NCBI GenBank assembly: GCA_021464415.1
Contig: CM038471.1
Location: 75,870,414 to 75,934,413 of the forward strand
DNA: 64,000 bases
Reading direction: 5' to 3'
Source of the DNA: Lonicera japonica
Taxonomy: Eukaryota; Streptophyta; Magnoliopsida; Dipsacales; Caprifoliaceae
The notes beneath the pieces were generated by a model that worked only from the letters and a program-made list of their open reading frames with translations, was not told the origin of the DNA and did not search any database. Position 1 is the first letter of the stretch. Every line of letters starts with the position of its first letter. Made by a program: the position numbers and the translations under genes. Positions 1 through 16,300 of the stretch are shown here, piece by piece.

Positions 1-1251
1 GTGAGCTATGTTACTGGTCACCTTTTATTGTGAAAGTTGTAAATCACTACATTGTACATACTGGATAGTGAATATCGTACATAGATGACGAAATCGAAGG
101 GCAAATTTTACCATAACTTGTACAAAACAGGAAAAACAACAGAACTGTAACTGTGTAATGTGAAGAGATGTGGCATTTGAAATTTTTGAGTGCGGGGTGT
201 TAGGTTAGGTTAAGCACCTCTCACATGTATTTTTTCTCAAAGCTAACAATGTTAAAATATTCATACCCATAGTGTTTGGACTTTGGAACAGATACACAAC
301 ATGTGAGCTAGAAGCCATAGAAGTCCACTTGTTAGACCCTAAGTAGTTTGGGTTGGAGTTGGCATGACTTGGTTGCACCATTGCCAAGGCATGCCCGGTA
401 GAAATAAGGGGTGCAGGAATTTGGAGGCTTTCTGTGTGGGCAGTTAGGCTCCATTCAAGAAATCAGCCAAGTGCGTGGGCACTTGGGTTGCAGCAACTTA
501 TGAGACCTGATGTGTACTGTTACCACTTTGGATATTTCATTAAGTGGTATTATAGGGGGCTGGTGTGAGCTGTGGCATGCAATCCCCATGCGGGTGTCCG
601 ACGCAGCACGTGGGTTACTAGAGTTGCATTGTGGGCTAATGTTGCCTAAGTCATGAGTGGCTCATGACTTGAATTTGTGGGAATTCGAGAGAAAGCCGAA
701 ACTACGTCGTTTTGATGCATGGAATAGGCAGCTGAGAAGCTAGCTACTTGTGGGCAGTTGGTTGTCTGATTGGGACAAGGGAAACTCCCTTGCACATGCT
801 TGGCACAGGACAAGGTAGTTTTGTGTGGACAAAACTACCTGGCAGTTGTGTTGGTTTTCTTGTCTTTGAATTAGACAAGGTGGTTTTGTGTGGACAAAAC
901 CACCTTGCAGTTGTCTTGGTTTCTTGTCTTTGAATTTGAAGTCCCTAGGCAGTTGGGGTTGTCAACTGCATGCATATAATTGTGTCTCAACCAAGTGTGT
1001 TTGACTAGTTAAACAAATTGTGAGATTTGTGTATTCCTTGTAAACTATTGAGGCAATAGAAAAAGGTTTCGGAGTGTTGTCCCTATAATTGCTTGTTCTT
1101 ATATTCTGAATTGTGTGTGTGCCTATATTTGCTGGTTGTTTGTGGAAACAACGCAATCATTTGGTAAGCCTCTAACGAAAAAAGAGAATTACCCCGTGAC
1201 ATCTACCATATGGTGCCTGAAAGTTAAAAAGATTAGGTCCTTGAAACTTAC
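1..1251. other. Repeat-like sequence downstream of the kinase exon; no gene recognised
   Basis: This stretch lies in the NEK intron or 3' region after the last visible exon. No further kinase exon (the expected residues after CCIYEM...FKAF) can be found on the minus strand, so the rest of the gene is beyond the left edge or displaced by an insertion. The part from about 540 to 1,165 has the texture of a plant LTR: moderate GC, a pair of direct repeats with hairpins at 810-940, and an end near a 'caacgca' motif. No tRNA primer site or target duplication was found, so the LTR identity is only a guess. Short open frames here look spurious. Confidence 0.35.
810..938. repeat. Two tandem ~65-bp units, each with a perfect hairpin
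   Basis: Two adjacent units (about 810-874 and 875-938) both begin with GACAAGGT and end with TTCTTGTCTTTGAATT. Each contains a self-complementary stem with a GTGG loop: stem arms 813-824/829-840 (12 bp, perfect) and 877-889/894-906 (13 bp, perfect). The two stems differ by an A-T pair (817/836) replaced by a G-C pair (882/901), so pairing is kept in both copies. No gene is associated with it. Confidence 0.85.
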
Positions 1252-5191
<3,940 letters not shown>

Positions 5192-7102
5192 GTAGAAATC
5201 TATTAGTGGCCTTCACAGGTACAGTGTCAAATGTTTCAGTCCCAGAAAGAAATTATGACCTAAACAAGGCAAAATTCAAAAGATTAAACTGTCAATTGTG
5301 GTCGTACAGAAGAAGAATTAGAGAACAACAAAAAACAGAAGCTTTTTGTGAAATTATCAACGAGTGTTCATCTACATAAGCAAACAAATGTTACTTAACA
5401 GATCAAGAGAAGGAAGCAGAATAGAATAAAGCATTCATAATACAAAAACAAAAGTCAGATTTAAAGGGTATGATAAAAGTAGATAAATCCTAGAGAACCA
5501 AAAACGATTAAAAGACAACAAAAACTTTGTATGCATCATACCAGAGCAACAGTTTGTACAGCAATCTTCTTCACACAGCAAGAAATTATAGGAGTACAAT
5601 ATCATGAAAGCCATTGTACGTTTCACACCTTGGATTAATACAAGGTCCATGCAATAGTACTGAATAGAAGTAAAATACAGAACCTCAATAGAGGAACATG
5701 TGAATCAGAGAGGAAAAGCATCACAAAAATTCAGAAGCATTTCAAAACGGAAACTACAGTATCAAATGCAAAAACTACTTAATATCGAAATACACTACAG
5801 TAGAGTTGAAAAATCCATACATTCATTTAAAATCGGATGGCTCTTATTTTGGCATTATTTTCTATTTGAAGTACGCCCTCACGAGAGGCAAAAACTAGTA
5901 ATTTGAGCCAACTGTTTTTTAAATCAATGGTCCAGAGTACCACTCTACTCCAGAGTAATGTCCATCGCTCTAAAGGAGCCGGATCGGATTGCGTTAATTT
6001 CTAAAATAATTGCTGGTAATTTTGCTGAAGCTAAAGCAAAGTGCAGACTGCAGTGTATAGACTAGAGAGTAGGGCAGAATATCCAAAGTAGCAGTTAGAA
6101 ACACAAATTCTCAAAGGTCAAATGCTAGTTTGCTGGTAATTTTGCTGAAGCTAAAGCAAAGTGCAGACTGCAGTGTATAGACTAGAGAGTAGTGCAGAAT
6201 ATCCAAAGTAGCAGTTATTCTCAAAGGTCAAAGCTAGTTTGCAGCTGAAGCTAAAGCAAAGTGCAGACTGCAGTGTATAGACTAGAGAGTAGGGCAGAAT
6301 ATCCAAAGTAGCAGTTAGAACCACAAATTCTCAAAGGTCAAATGCTAGTAGTACATTCAAATCAAATCAAAAAATACTAAAAGATCCAACAGAGTGGGAT
6401 AGCTAAAAAGCATCATACATTAAAATATACGGCAAAAAATCAAATACAAACAAAATTGAAATCGAGGTAGGCTAAAGACATGAAAATGACGAATACCTCC
6501 CCCAAAACCAAAATGGAAACAGAAATGCTACCAATTTGAACTACTTTCGTAGATAGAAAGAGTAAATTTCCATAGGTCAAATGCTAGTAGTACATTCGAA
6601 TCAAATCAAATCAAAGCATCCTAAAAGATCGGAGAGAGTAGGAGAGCGAAAAGCATCCTACATTAAGGCATATGCTACAAAATGTACGGCAAAAATTTAA
6701 CAACTAAACAAAAACAAAAATAGAAGTACTGTGAAGACATGAAAATGGCGAATAGCATCCCATAAATCAAAATAGAAACGTAAATGCTACTAATTCGAAC
6801 TATTTTAGGAAATACATAGACTAAATTAGTGAAAAGGAAGTGAAGGATAGTGAATTTAAAAATCAACTTCTAAACAAAATTAAATCGAAGTACTGTGAAG
6901 ACCTGAAAATGGCGAATAGCTCTCCCCCAAAAATCGAAACGGAAACACAAATGCTACAAATTCGAACTATTTTAGTAGTAAATAAACACAAAAATGAAAT
7001 GAAAGACAGAGAAAGCTCACATTAAACAGATGCATTCATTCAAAGATAGAGAAAAAGGAAAATAATAAAGCGAAGAGAAAAGGCAAAGAGAAGAGAATCA
7101 CC
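5192..7102 (-). other. Probable 5'-leader intron(s) of NEK
   Basis: Between the NEK start codon (5191) and the likely leader exon there is about 1.9 kb of AT-rich DNA with no coding exon of the kinase. A good donor, CAG|GTGATTC on the minus strand, sits at the end of the GA/TC-rich leader (about 7102), consistent with a long leader intron. Its acceptor near the ATG was not fixed. Open frames of 60-120 codons here show no family resemblance. Confidence 0.55.
6011..6350. repeat. Triplicated ~100-120-bp repeat in the NEK leader intron
   Basis: Three tandem copies share AGCTAAAGCAAAGTGCAGAC and AGAATATCCAAAGTAGCAGT. Copies begin at about 6011, 6131 and 6241; the third lacks the first ~20 bp. Unit lengths of 120 and about 100 reflect small deletions. 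Copies are nearly identical, implying recent duplication. Confidence 0.92.
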
Positions 7103-7174
7103 TGAATGTAGATAGCGTTGAAGGACGAGATCACGAGGTGCATCGGAGGGAGAGAAAGCGAAAGACTACTACTA

Positions 7175-7279
7175 CTACTGCTGCTGCTGAGTTTGACATT
7201 TGCAGAGTAAAGATGAAAGCACAAACAGTTGTTGTTGTTGAGGAGAGAGAAGAGGAATCAATTGTTCCGCCATAGCCAT
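7175..7279 (-). CDS. Possible 34-codon upstream ORF in the NEK leader
   Basis: In the TC-rich leader downstream of a TATA-like box, the first ATG (7279) opens a 34-codon frame starting MAMAEQLIPLL and holding two four-residue glutamine runs, ending TAG at 7175. If the leader exon is transcribed as inferred, ribosomes would meet this before the kinase start, so it could lower translation of NEK. The leader exon itself is inferred, and the frame has no known family, so this is tentative. Confidence 0.35.
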   Translation of the reverse strand: MAMAEQLIPLLSPQQQQLFVLSSLLCKCQTQQQQ

Positions 7280-7335
7280 TTCTAGAGAGAGGAAGCTTCG
7301 AGCAGAGAGAGAGAGAGAGAGAAGAGAGGAAATGA

Positions 7336-7345
7336 TTATATAAAA
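7336..7345 (-). promoter_or_regulatory. TATA-like box for the NEK transcript
   Basis: TTTTATATAA on the minus strand, followed by a TC-rich stretch (7300-7325) typical of plant transcription starts and then the leader. A second TATATAG lies at about 7368-7375. The position fits a start near 7,305. Confidence 0.45.
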
Positions 7346-7399
7346 GAAGAGCACAGAAAATGCAGTGTCTATATAGAAGCAGACAAATCCTAGAGGGAG

Positions 7400-9690
7400 A
7401 AAGAGGTGTGTATTTAAGATTAGACTTAATTAGGGCAGTTTTCTTTTTTCAGGCTCTTAATCATCAATAAAACCGTTTCAAAGTATTTGTTTCTTTTGTT
7501 TGGACTACGTTAACCAGCCACATGCCATGTGTATATTTTTTCGGATAAATCTGCTTTCAGTTGTTAAATTTGAGCCTGTAATTTAAAAAAAAATAAAAAA
7601 ATTACACTAATATTGACATATTGTGTTTTGTTGTTGAATAGTCTATATATAAGGTGAAATGAGCAGAGAAATTAGTTTAGTTGGCACATAATTAAATTAT
7701 TTTATTATTTTACGGTTCAAATTCGTTCATTATCATTGGTATCAAGATTGTATTTAGTGTCGAATAGACCGAGGTTGTAATCTAGCACAAATTATTTTTT
7801 TAATAATATAATATATAAAGTTTTTAATTCATTTCTAATGATTACGTAAATGGTACATTGTATAAAATTTATACAAATCGTAAAATGTTTAGAGCTCTAA
7901 TGTTGGGGTATAAACTTCTCGTATCGTCAAAGTTTAGTGCTCTAATAATTGTGTATATGCACTCATTATACACATGAGGCCATGTCAACCTTTCTTTCTC
8001 TTTAATTTTTTAAAAAAAAAAAAAATTAAATCCAAATTATATGTAAATAAACTTTATTTACTAATCAAAATATATAAAACAAGTTTTCAAATGAATATGT
8101 TTTTATATAATTAATTTATTCAAATTTTACACATTAATTTAAGAGTAAATTATTGAAAGATAAGATTTTACATGTAAATTATACGTAACTAAAAATGATA
8201 CCTAGATGTTATAACGATCATTTTAAAAAAGGGTGATTTTAAATACACTTCTTTAATTAATCTTTTCACCCCACCTAGAATTTAAATTTTAGCAATTTAA
8301 CCCTAAACCCAACTTGTAAATTCACCCCATCACTTTTACACCTGTAACTAACGTTGGTTCTATTTTTTTCCTTTTTATTTTTATTCAATTTTTTTTTACT
8401 CATTTTCTTCTCTTCGTTAATTTTTTTACTTTTTATTAATGAAAATATACAAGAATCGATATTCAGAAATTTCAAATCAAATACAAACTTTTAGTGTAAT
8501 TTTTTTTTGTTATTCTCAACATGTATTTTACACATTATTGTATGCAATTCTAAGTCTATTGTAATAGAGAAAAAAATATGAATAATCCTTTTTCATGTTA
8601 AACTAACAAGTAAAAGTTAAATTGTTATCCATCAAATTATTTCAATGTTAAAACTTTTTGCATTAAATGTTAAAACTTTTTGCATTAAATAGTTTATCCA
8701 TCAAATTATTTCAACAATTATTATTGTGGTTCTGTATTATTAGAAATTATGCCGTAATATTAATTCCTCGTGGCATGAACATTTACTTATCATAATATGT
8801 TTCGGCCACAAAAATTATGAATTATTTTGCCATTAAATATTTTTTGTGAATATTCTATGTATTGACAAAGTTTTTTGTCACTAAACATTTTTTTTATGAA
8901 TTGGAGTCATGCAAGTTTCAATAGACTCGCCCCACTAAAAAGGTGAATTGAAAATTTTTTTTATAAAATTTAATGAAGTGAAAAAAAAATCTTTTAAATT
9001 GAAATGAAAAACATAATTTATTGAATGCAAATAAAATTATCCTTTAAAAAATGTTGGATATGTCCCTGTCATCTTTCCTCTAACAGTGCCCCTATGGAAT
9101 AAAAACTGAAAGTAAAACTCACTTTACTTTAAAACATGGAATCTAAGAGAGATAAAGAGAGATTAGGGACAAATCAGGAAGATGTTAATGAAAAGGAGAG
9201 TAGAGAGAGAGAGAGAGAGAGAAAATATGAAAATAGTGGGAGAGTGGGGAGGGTGTCAGAATTAAATTTGGCAGCTTTCGCCCGGAGAAATAGAATATAA
9301 TAGAAAATTGGGAAGAGGGAGTGAATGAAAACACAAGAGCGAGCAAAAGGTAGACACCGTGGGCCTCACTCCCACCCTCCTTCGTCCCCTACTACTACTA
9401 CTTACTTACTGCTCAATCACGAGGACCCTATTTATTCGCAACTACTAGTAGTTTACTATTGCCTCCTTATCCTTAATACCTCTCTTAAATATATATATTA
9501 TTATTTATTAATTCACTCTATTCAAACAACTTGGACCCACACTCGATTCGGATTCACCAATTAGAATCCACTGTTACCTTTATTTTATTTCACACTCAAT
9601 TTCTTTGACTTCGAATCTCATCTGTAATTGGATAAGTGGAGGAGCCGGATTTCAGTTAACAAACAAACTAAATCATATTTAAAATTTTAA
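7400..9690. other. AT-rich intergenic region without a recognised gene
   Basis: Dominated by A/T homopolymers and a short direct repeat (AATGTTAAAACTTTTTGCATTA twice at about 8643-8687). From about 9,120 to 9,420 GC rises and a (GA)n run appears at 9201-9222, resembling a promoter or untranslated leader, but the open frame at 9325-9564 is low-complexity and matches no family I know. Confidence 0.6.
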
Positions 9691-9699
9691 AGTTTTAAA

Positions 9700-10000
9700 A
9701 TTTTAGCTGAAATATAATAATTTATATAACTCACGTAGTAAATGTGAACAATTACAATAACATTCTATAATTTTTCATTTGTAAATTTATCTCTCATTCG
9801 GCTGTGTAGCCCACTTTTGATGATTTTTATTGTCGAGAAAACTCGTTCAACACTTAACGGACAACAAGTAAAAATATGGCCAACTTTATAAACAAATACA
9901 TTAATGGATAACTAATATACTTGTCAGTTTCAACAATTTTTTGAGCTCAACAATCTCCTACAAACCAAAAATTACCTTAGTTTGAACAGTTTGGGGAGTG
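9700..10000 (-). pseudogene. hAT transposase C-terminal (dimerisation) fragment, degraded
   Basis: The minus strand reads, through stops and frameshifts, as ETDKYISYPLMYLFIKLAIF, then LSVERVFSTIKIIK-like and SGLHSRMRDKF-like segments. This matches the hAT C-terminal dimerisation region found in plant hAT transposases and TTF/ZMYM-type proteins (pattern YPLVYLLIKLAL..SVERAFSAMKIIKS..NRM). Several in-frame stops make it non-functional. A second fragment of the same type lies at 10853-11113 on the same strand, so the two may belong to one element. Confidence 0.6.
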
Positions 10001-10852
10001 GAGGAGAGACCGATGGCCAAAGCCCAGAGAGAGATGGCCGTGAGCCCATGAGTGAGGCTGTGGTTTGTAAGAGAATGAGGAAAGAAAACTTAAGAGTTTC
10101 TTCCTTTTTTTTTAAGGACAAGGTCACATAAATGAGAAAGATATGGCCTTATTTTGTTTTAATTCAAAGTTTAAGAGTTTTCAATTAACCCCTAAAGTTT
10201 TGCTCCTTACACTTAAACACTTTCGAGTATAAGTTTATGCACACAAGTTCTTATATATTTTATTTTCCAAAAAAAACCCTATATATGGGTTTATGCACAT
10301 AAGTTTTCTTTGCATTTAACATTTAATGTTTTTAATTCAAAAACCATATAAGTAATTTATTTATTTTTGGTATCAAAAAATAATAAAATTCTATTATTTT
10401 TGTTGTGTTAACGTTTTAATGTTTTTATTTGAAAACATACAAATAATATATATATATTTGGTGTGTTTACGATATATTTTAGAAGGAAGAGGATCAGTAC
10501 TATGAACTTTTCACATATTCAAAATACTAAGGCTCCGGTTCAAAATAAGAAATAAAATGATACGAAGCACAATTGATTTGCGCGAGAAGTCCGAAAATAA
10601 GTTAAGGGATGGAATGAGATATTTTCTTACTTTTTGGCTTTTTCTATGAATTTTTTTTAGATGGTAGTGAAGAAAAAAAAACATACAAGAATAACAGCAG
10701 ACATCTATTTATAAAAAGTGGCGATCGTCTCACCAGTTCATTCAACTTAGTTTTAAACTTTTAAAAAATGAATTGTTTTTTCTATTATTTTTCATCTTTT
10801 TGTTAAATGGACTGTAGAAATTTCAGTTCTAAATACCCCTCAAAATACTGCT

Positions 10853-11113
10853 CTAAGTAAGATGAGACTTCACACACCAAGAATCAAACCCGTCCGACCT
10901 ATCATCTTTAGAAGCCAGTTCACCATCATTCATAACTAAAACTTCATGAGTTAATATTTGAGAATTAAATGAATCATCATTATACCCATCAAAAATATCA
11001 AAAACTGCACTGCGAACTCTTTCAACATGTGAACTAGCATCAATACCATATATATAACTTACCATACTAATACTCAACCAGGTCCATTTTATATCTTGGA
11101 TCAAATACAACAA
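10853..11113 (-). pseudogene. hAT transposase internal fragment
   Basis: An open minus-strand frame reads DIKWTWLSISMVSYIYG then VERVRSAVFDIFDGYN, resembling the region of plant hAT (RNase-H-like/DUF4413) transposases that usually reads DPRFKMKLVEFSF.KIYG followed by a helix ending LFDEY. It lies upstream, in transposase order, of the C-terminal fragment at 9700-10000, with about 850 bp of unrelated or eroded sequence between. Neither terminal inverted repeats nor a target duplication were found. Confidence 0.45.
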
Positions 11114-11240
11114 CTAATTGCTAACCAAGTTACACTCTTTGTAAAATTTGATAAACTTCATCTTCATTGACTCGCCGTCTACCAATTGTAGACATTTTTG
11201 AATCAAATACAACAACTAATTGCTAACCAAAATACACTCA
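11098..11240. repeat. Direct repeat pair of ~37 bp
   Basis: ATCAAATACAACAACTAATT followed by GCTAACCAA occurs at about 11099-11127 and again at about 11202-11230. The copies bracket some 70 bp and may be a local duplication near the hAT remnant. Confidence 0.7.
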
Positions 11241-11249
11241 TTTGTACAT

Positions 11250-13235
11250 AACAAATATTAAGAAAAAACAAATTTGAAGTATAAAAATTATTAATTGGGT
11301 CATAAATTGTTCTCAAGCATTCATACAAGTTCTGCCCGTCTTCACTTGGATTTGACGTATAATTATAATCAGTTTGTATCAAGTGCCAAACACATATCTT
11401 TCATCACTAGTGCACTCTCAACCAGCAAAAAAAAATTAGAATTTTGAGTACTACGATAATCCATCTTTACTTTTCTCTTATAAGTTGATTTTTTGCATGA
11501 TCAAATTAATGTGTTGCATAAATAGACTTTTTCAAATACATCACAATTTCTCTAACATTGACAATGAAATCCCCAATTCATATTGCGCATACAATTATAT
11601 AATGTTATTAGTATGGTCGAATTGGTCACAACGACAAAGAATGCGAGTTCATAGAAGGGCAGGTCGAATCGGTCATAATTAAAAAATAAAATATAAATCA
11701 TTTTATTATTTTTAAAAATAGGAGTAAAATTTTTTGTAAGTAACTATTTAAGTCTTTTAATGAGAGCGACTTCCTTTACCGAGGGGCACGTTCAGACAGA
11801 GGCCACGCAATCACAGTACGGCCAGTAGTTGGCGATTATTGTCGGATGAACCTAAGCGGCTTTGGCGGCACCGGCGGAAGGGGTAAATCAAATACGGGAA
11901 AATGACTCGGATCGTCGGCAGTTAAGTTAATTAGATATGTGGATATTTACAGCTGATTTGGTGGGGGCCAGACAAAATAATGCAATGGCAGCTGAGGGCC
12001 CAGTTCAAGCGTAAGCCCCAAGCCCAAGCCCTATGTGCAGCGACAGCCCAACAGCTTGTGGGCCCATTTCAAACTCGGATCCTACTCCGATGGTAATAGT
12101 TTTCAAAAAAACTAATAATTTGGACCGTTGTTTAAAAAAATAGATGGCTCCAATTTATCAATTTTTTATTTTTTTACTTTTGACGAGAAATCATTCCAAT
12201 ATAAGATAAATAGTCTAAATGCACACTGAACTTCTGACTTAGTATTATTTTGTTTATCAAATTTTAAAACAAACTACTTTCAATTAACTTTAGAACAAGT
12301 TTCATTTTAGCCATTCCGTTAAATTTAGCTTTTAAATTAAATAATGTACAAAGATGATGACTTCATTTTAAGGATAATTTGGTCATATTGTAACAAGCAG
12401 CTTCAACACTCACTTTATTCTTCTTTTTTCAAACTTGATTGTTTTGTTAATATTGGATTGAAGCTGAAAAATGAAGAAATAAATTATCGTTGCTATTGGG
12501 TTTATACTATTTTATTGGGTTCATAAATGAAGTCATATTGTCCAATTTAGTAGTCAAATTGAACTAAGGTGCTTATTCCAAAGTTTGATAGCTTAAATAA
12601 TTTATTTTAAAGTTTAATAGTCAAAGTGATAAAATTTAATAACCATTTAGACTATGTACTCTAGTAGATAATCTCAAAATTTACTCGATCTAGATTTTTT
12701 GAACTCAAACCTTATGCTTGTCAATGGATTATATTCCCAATTGAACTTAATCCAATTTTTGAAAAATTAGTTGGTTAAAGCAAGAAATTTCTAACTTATT
12801 TATCCGAAGTTGATCTAAATCCATTAAACGCATTGATTAATAAATCAAATATAAATATAAGATATATGTTAATCCCCACCCCCCCCCCCCCCCCCCACCC
12901 ACACACACAGAGAGAGAACCCTTTAGGACAATTAAAACAAAACTTGGTGAAAATGATTTTTATAACGAGTGAATTATGTTTACTAAATTTCATCAAAAAA
13001 TTCAATCAGGAAGTAAGTTAACTAAAAAATTGATATATGTGTATTTCTAACACTAAAATTTTAGACACTTATTAAATATACTATTAATTTAAATTTTTTT
13101 AATAAAATATGATAGAATGTAATTATTATAGATATTATTTTTACTATATTTTCTGAAAATTTTTATCTTTTTACTTCTCAAAATAAACGGTGTTTAAAGT
13201 TAATTAACGACGACGGTCTTAAGAGGAAGCAGAGA
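11250..13235. other. Intergenic region upstream of KNL2
   Basis: Mostly AT-rich with no coding similarity. A GC-richer island at 11,760-12,080 contains GGGCCC (11996-12001) and GTGGGCCCA (12058-12066), which resemble plant site II (TGGGCC/T) promoter elements of housekeeping genes, but they are 1.2 kb from KNL2 and their target is unclear. A compound C/CA/GA microsatellite lies at 12868-12917. Confidence 0.5.
12868..12917. repeat. Compound poly-C / CA / GA microsatellite
   Basis: A poly-C run of about 20 bases interrupted by A is followed by (CA)5 and (GA)4. Open frames over it, with proline or glycine runs, are artefacts. Confidence 0.9.
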
Positions 13236-13239
13236 CTGT

Positions 13240-13247
13240 ATATAAAC
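13240..13247 (+). promoter_or_regulatory. TATA box of KNL2
   Basis: TATATAAA lies 65 bp upstream of the first in-frame ATG (13305), in the right place for a start near 13,272 and a short leader. Confidence 0.65.
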
Positions 13248-13304
13248 ACTCTTTTAGCTTTTGTGCTGCCGGGGCCAGGGGGGCTCTGCAACTTCTTCTC
13301 TCGT

Positions 13305-16300
13305 ATGCCCAAAATGGCGAGTCCACTACCTCCCAAATCTTCTTCTTATTCTTCAGCTACACCAAATCAAACTCGCAGCAACAGATCTCCCTCCTCACCC
13401 CCTAATAAAAGTAGCAGCACTCTTAACAAAACTCCTCCTTCCTCATCAGCCTCGGCCTTTGCCATCTTCTCCTCTTTCGTCAAAAATGTACGTATTCTTC
13501 TTCTTTTCAATGTTGTGTACGGGTTTTACCCTTCTAGTTAATTAATTTATTTCTCTTCCAGGTGTGTTTGAGCAAGTGGTGGTTGATCAAGATTCATACT
13601 GCTGACCCCAATATCAAAAGTTTTGGGGTTCAAGGTTTTGCATTTCGAGAGTATATTTCTTTCTTTAATTCTTTCCCTTTTTTACTTCCATCATCATCAC
13701 TATTAGGGCAAAACTACTTCTTTTGAATCTTTTCCGTTATTACTGGTGTTTGATTGCCATAATATTCATTCTGTTGATTCCGTAATCTCCATTGTTCAAT
13801 TCCTATCTGTATCAGATATTATTATTTTAGTTAACCAAACCCAGTTATTTGTTGCTGCTAAAATTTAACGATTTAACCATGTTTAATAACTCATTACATC
13901 TTATTCTCCCAACGCAAACACTATATCCTTCTCCTCGAATGTATTCCTTCACTTATTAGGATTGAGATGGGTGTAGTCTTTGTTTTAGTAACCACACTTT
14001 AGACATGAGCCATGGTTCTGTCTGGTTGCACCAATGTGCATGATCATTAGCATGGCTCAACACTTGCTAGTGTTGTTCAATCGCAGTCTCAATACCTTTG
14101 AAGTTTGAGCTAATTTACTAACGTTAAACAAATGCTGGTGTTGGGCCTGTTGGCTCTGCATGGTGCATATAGAGTGCAAACTTGTCAAGTGTGATAGTAC
14201 GGAAAGGCTTTTTCTTTAGCTTAACCCAATGATAAGTGGAATGGGTTTGCTTTGGTACTTTGGTACATGAGACCCCTATTGGTATGGTATACGTTACTCA
14301 AGTTGGTGTGTGGGTTAGACTTTGTTCTTCTGCTGTTTAGGATGATGACATTGTTGTACAAGTCATTACCTTTTATTCTCCCCACACCAAACCAAACATT
14401 GACATTGTTGAGAGATTTTCAAGGGTAAGGCTTCAATGTTAGCGTTTGATTTGGTGTGGACAACAGAAGAGTTGAAAAAGTAAAAGTCTGGGAAAAAAAT
14501 GTTTATGAATTGTTCTGATTTTCACTGGAATCAAGAGAACCATGCATATCAATCAATAGATTTCCCTTGCTAACGAGTTCAATTAGTTGGATTGGAGAGC
14601 CCCAAGGATATGCATTTTATCTTTAGCTAGATTTGTCTTCTGCCTTTTCTCTCCTTACATTTATTGATTTTTTTTTCTTTTTTTGTGTGTGTATGTGTCT
14701 TACTTAGGCGTATTATTCTGTTTCCTCATAAAATTCTGGTCTACATTTTGCATTTCCTCTAAAGTGGTGTTCATTATTTGCATTAGTTACTATTGAGTTA
14801 TTACTTACTAGTCCTAGTGAAGCATGGAGGATTAGTTTTAAAAGCTCTTAGTTTCCAAATGGTTTGTTCAGAGTTATGATGGACGAATTCTTTGAAAGGG
14901 TCAATGCCCCCAAACTCCGGTTCTGCACCGATTTGCACTCTTGCTTATTCAATTTCTAACATAATTTAATTGCAGATTATTTTTATATTCTTGTCACTTG
15001 TGGCCTTCTTCAACTGCCGTGTCACTTTAATATCAAGGAACCCAACTCTTCTGCTGTCCATTTTTTTAGGAACTTTATTATGTTCATAGCCTTTTGAAAA
15101 TCCCCCATGTGTGCTTAGGTCAATGTTCTCTGATGATGACCGTCCATCGCACACTCGTTATATTTGTTTATACTGTTACAGAAGTCTAACTAATTGAAAG
15201 TGCCTATGAATGAGTTTCAAGAAAATGGCTGTTCACATCAGGAGTAGAGGTTGTTGATGTAGTTGCTTGTAGCTTTCTTTTTTTTTTTTTTTGATTCTCG
15301 AATGATCCTGCAGGACCTTCAAAGATCCTAAAATCAGCTATGATCAATGGTCATTTTCCAACCAAAGTCAACAACTATATGCTAAACCAAAACTACAAGT
15401 AGAAATATTGTGGTAAAGGCACAAGTTTTTTGGAGGTTAATGAATGTAAATTGGTTCATGATAATATTGAATAACATATTGCATATACTAAGGCAAACGT
15501 ATTGTGTAGAGAGAAGTTAATTAGTTAAGTAAAATTGAATACATACTATATTATTATTTTATGGGCCGGAACACCAACATTCTATTTTATTGCGGTTTTT
15601 TGAATCACTGCACCCACATCGTGTTGCAACTACACCCGTATATGTGCGTCACAATTCCCTGCTTTAAATTTCATTAGTTCTCTTTCCTCTTATGTGTTCC
15701 TTTTCTTGCGTGTGATCATCTTCTTGTTTAGAGTTAATAGTGTAGTTCAATTTATAAACAAAGCTAGTTTTTCCATAGGATAATAAATAGAAGGAAGATT
15801 TTTTCAGCTGTAAGAAATAGCTGTACTGATCTTTTAGTTTGAATACAATTTTTGGGGCTTGGCTTTTGCCTCACCTGATTTAAACAAATAGAAGGAAGAT
15901 TCAGGTAAAAAATTTAACTTTTGAATGTGTTGTTTTTATTTAAATACATGATGATCATATTTGCTCTTTTTCTTTTTTGTACTTTATTTGTTTGGTTTGT
16001 TAAATTTGCGTATTTCTTGGGATGTCATAACCATGTTCATTTTCATATCTGACAGGGTTTGTGGAGTTTTCACTTCCTTTTGTTTTGGATTTTTTTTTCT
16101 TGTTTAAATTATGGGAAATGTTGATTACTGAACTCTTAATGTCCTTCTGAGACTAGAATTTTTTTAGTAGTTATCATATTAGAAAATTAATATACAAATA
16201 ATCAACTGCCTATTCGTAGCCTAGGCTCTAGGCCCACTCCTGCCTAGTGCTTTTTGAATGTTGGAATGAATTGTTGAACCACGTTTTGCATTTTTTTACT

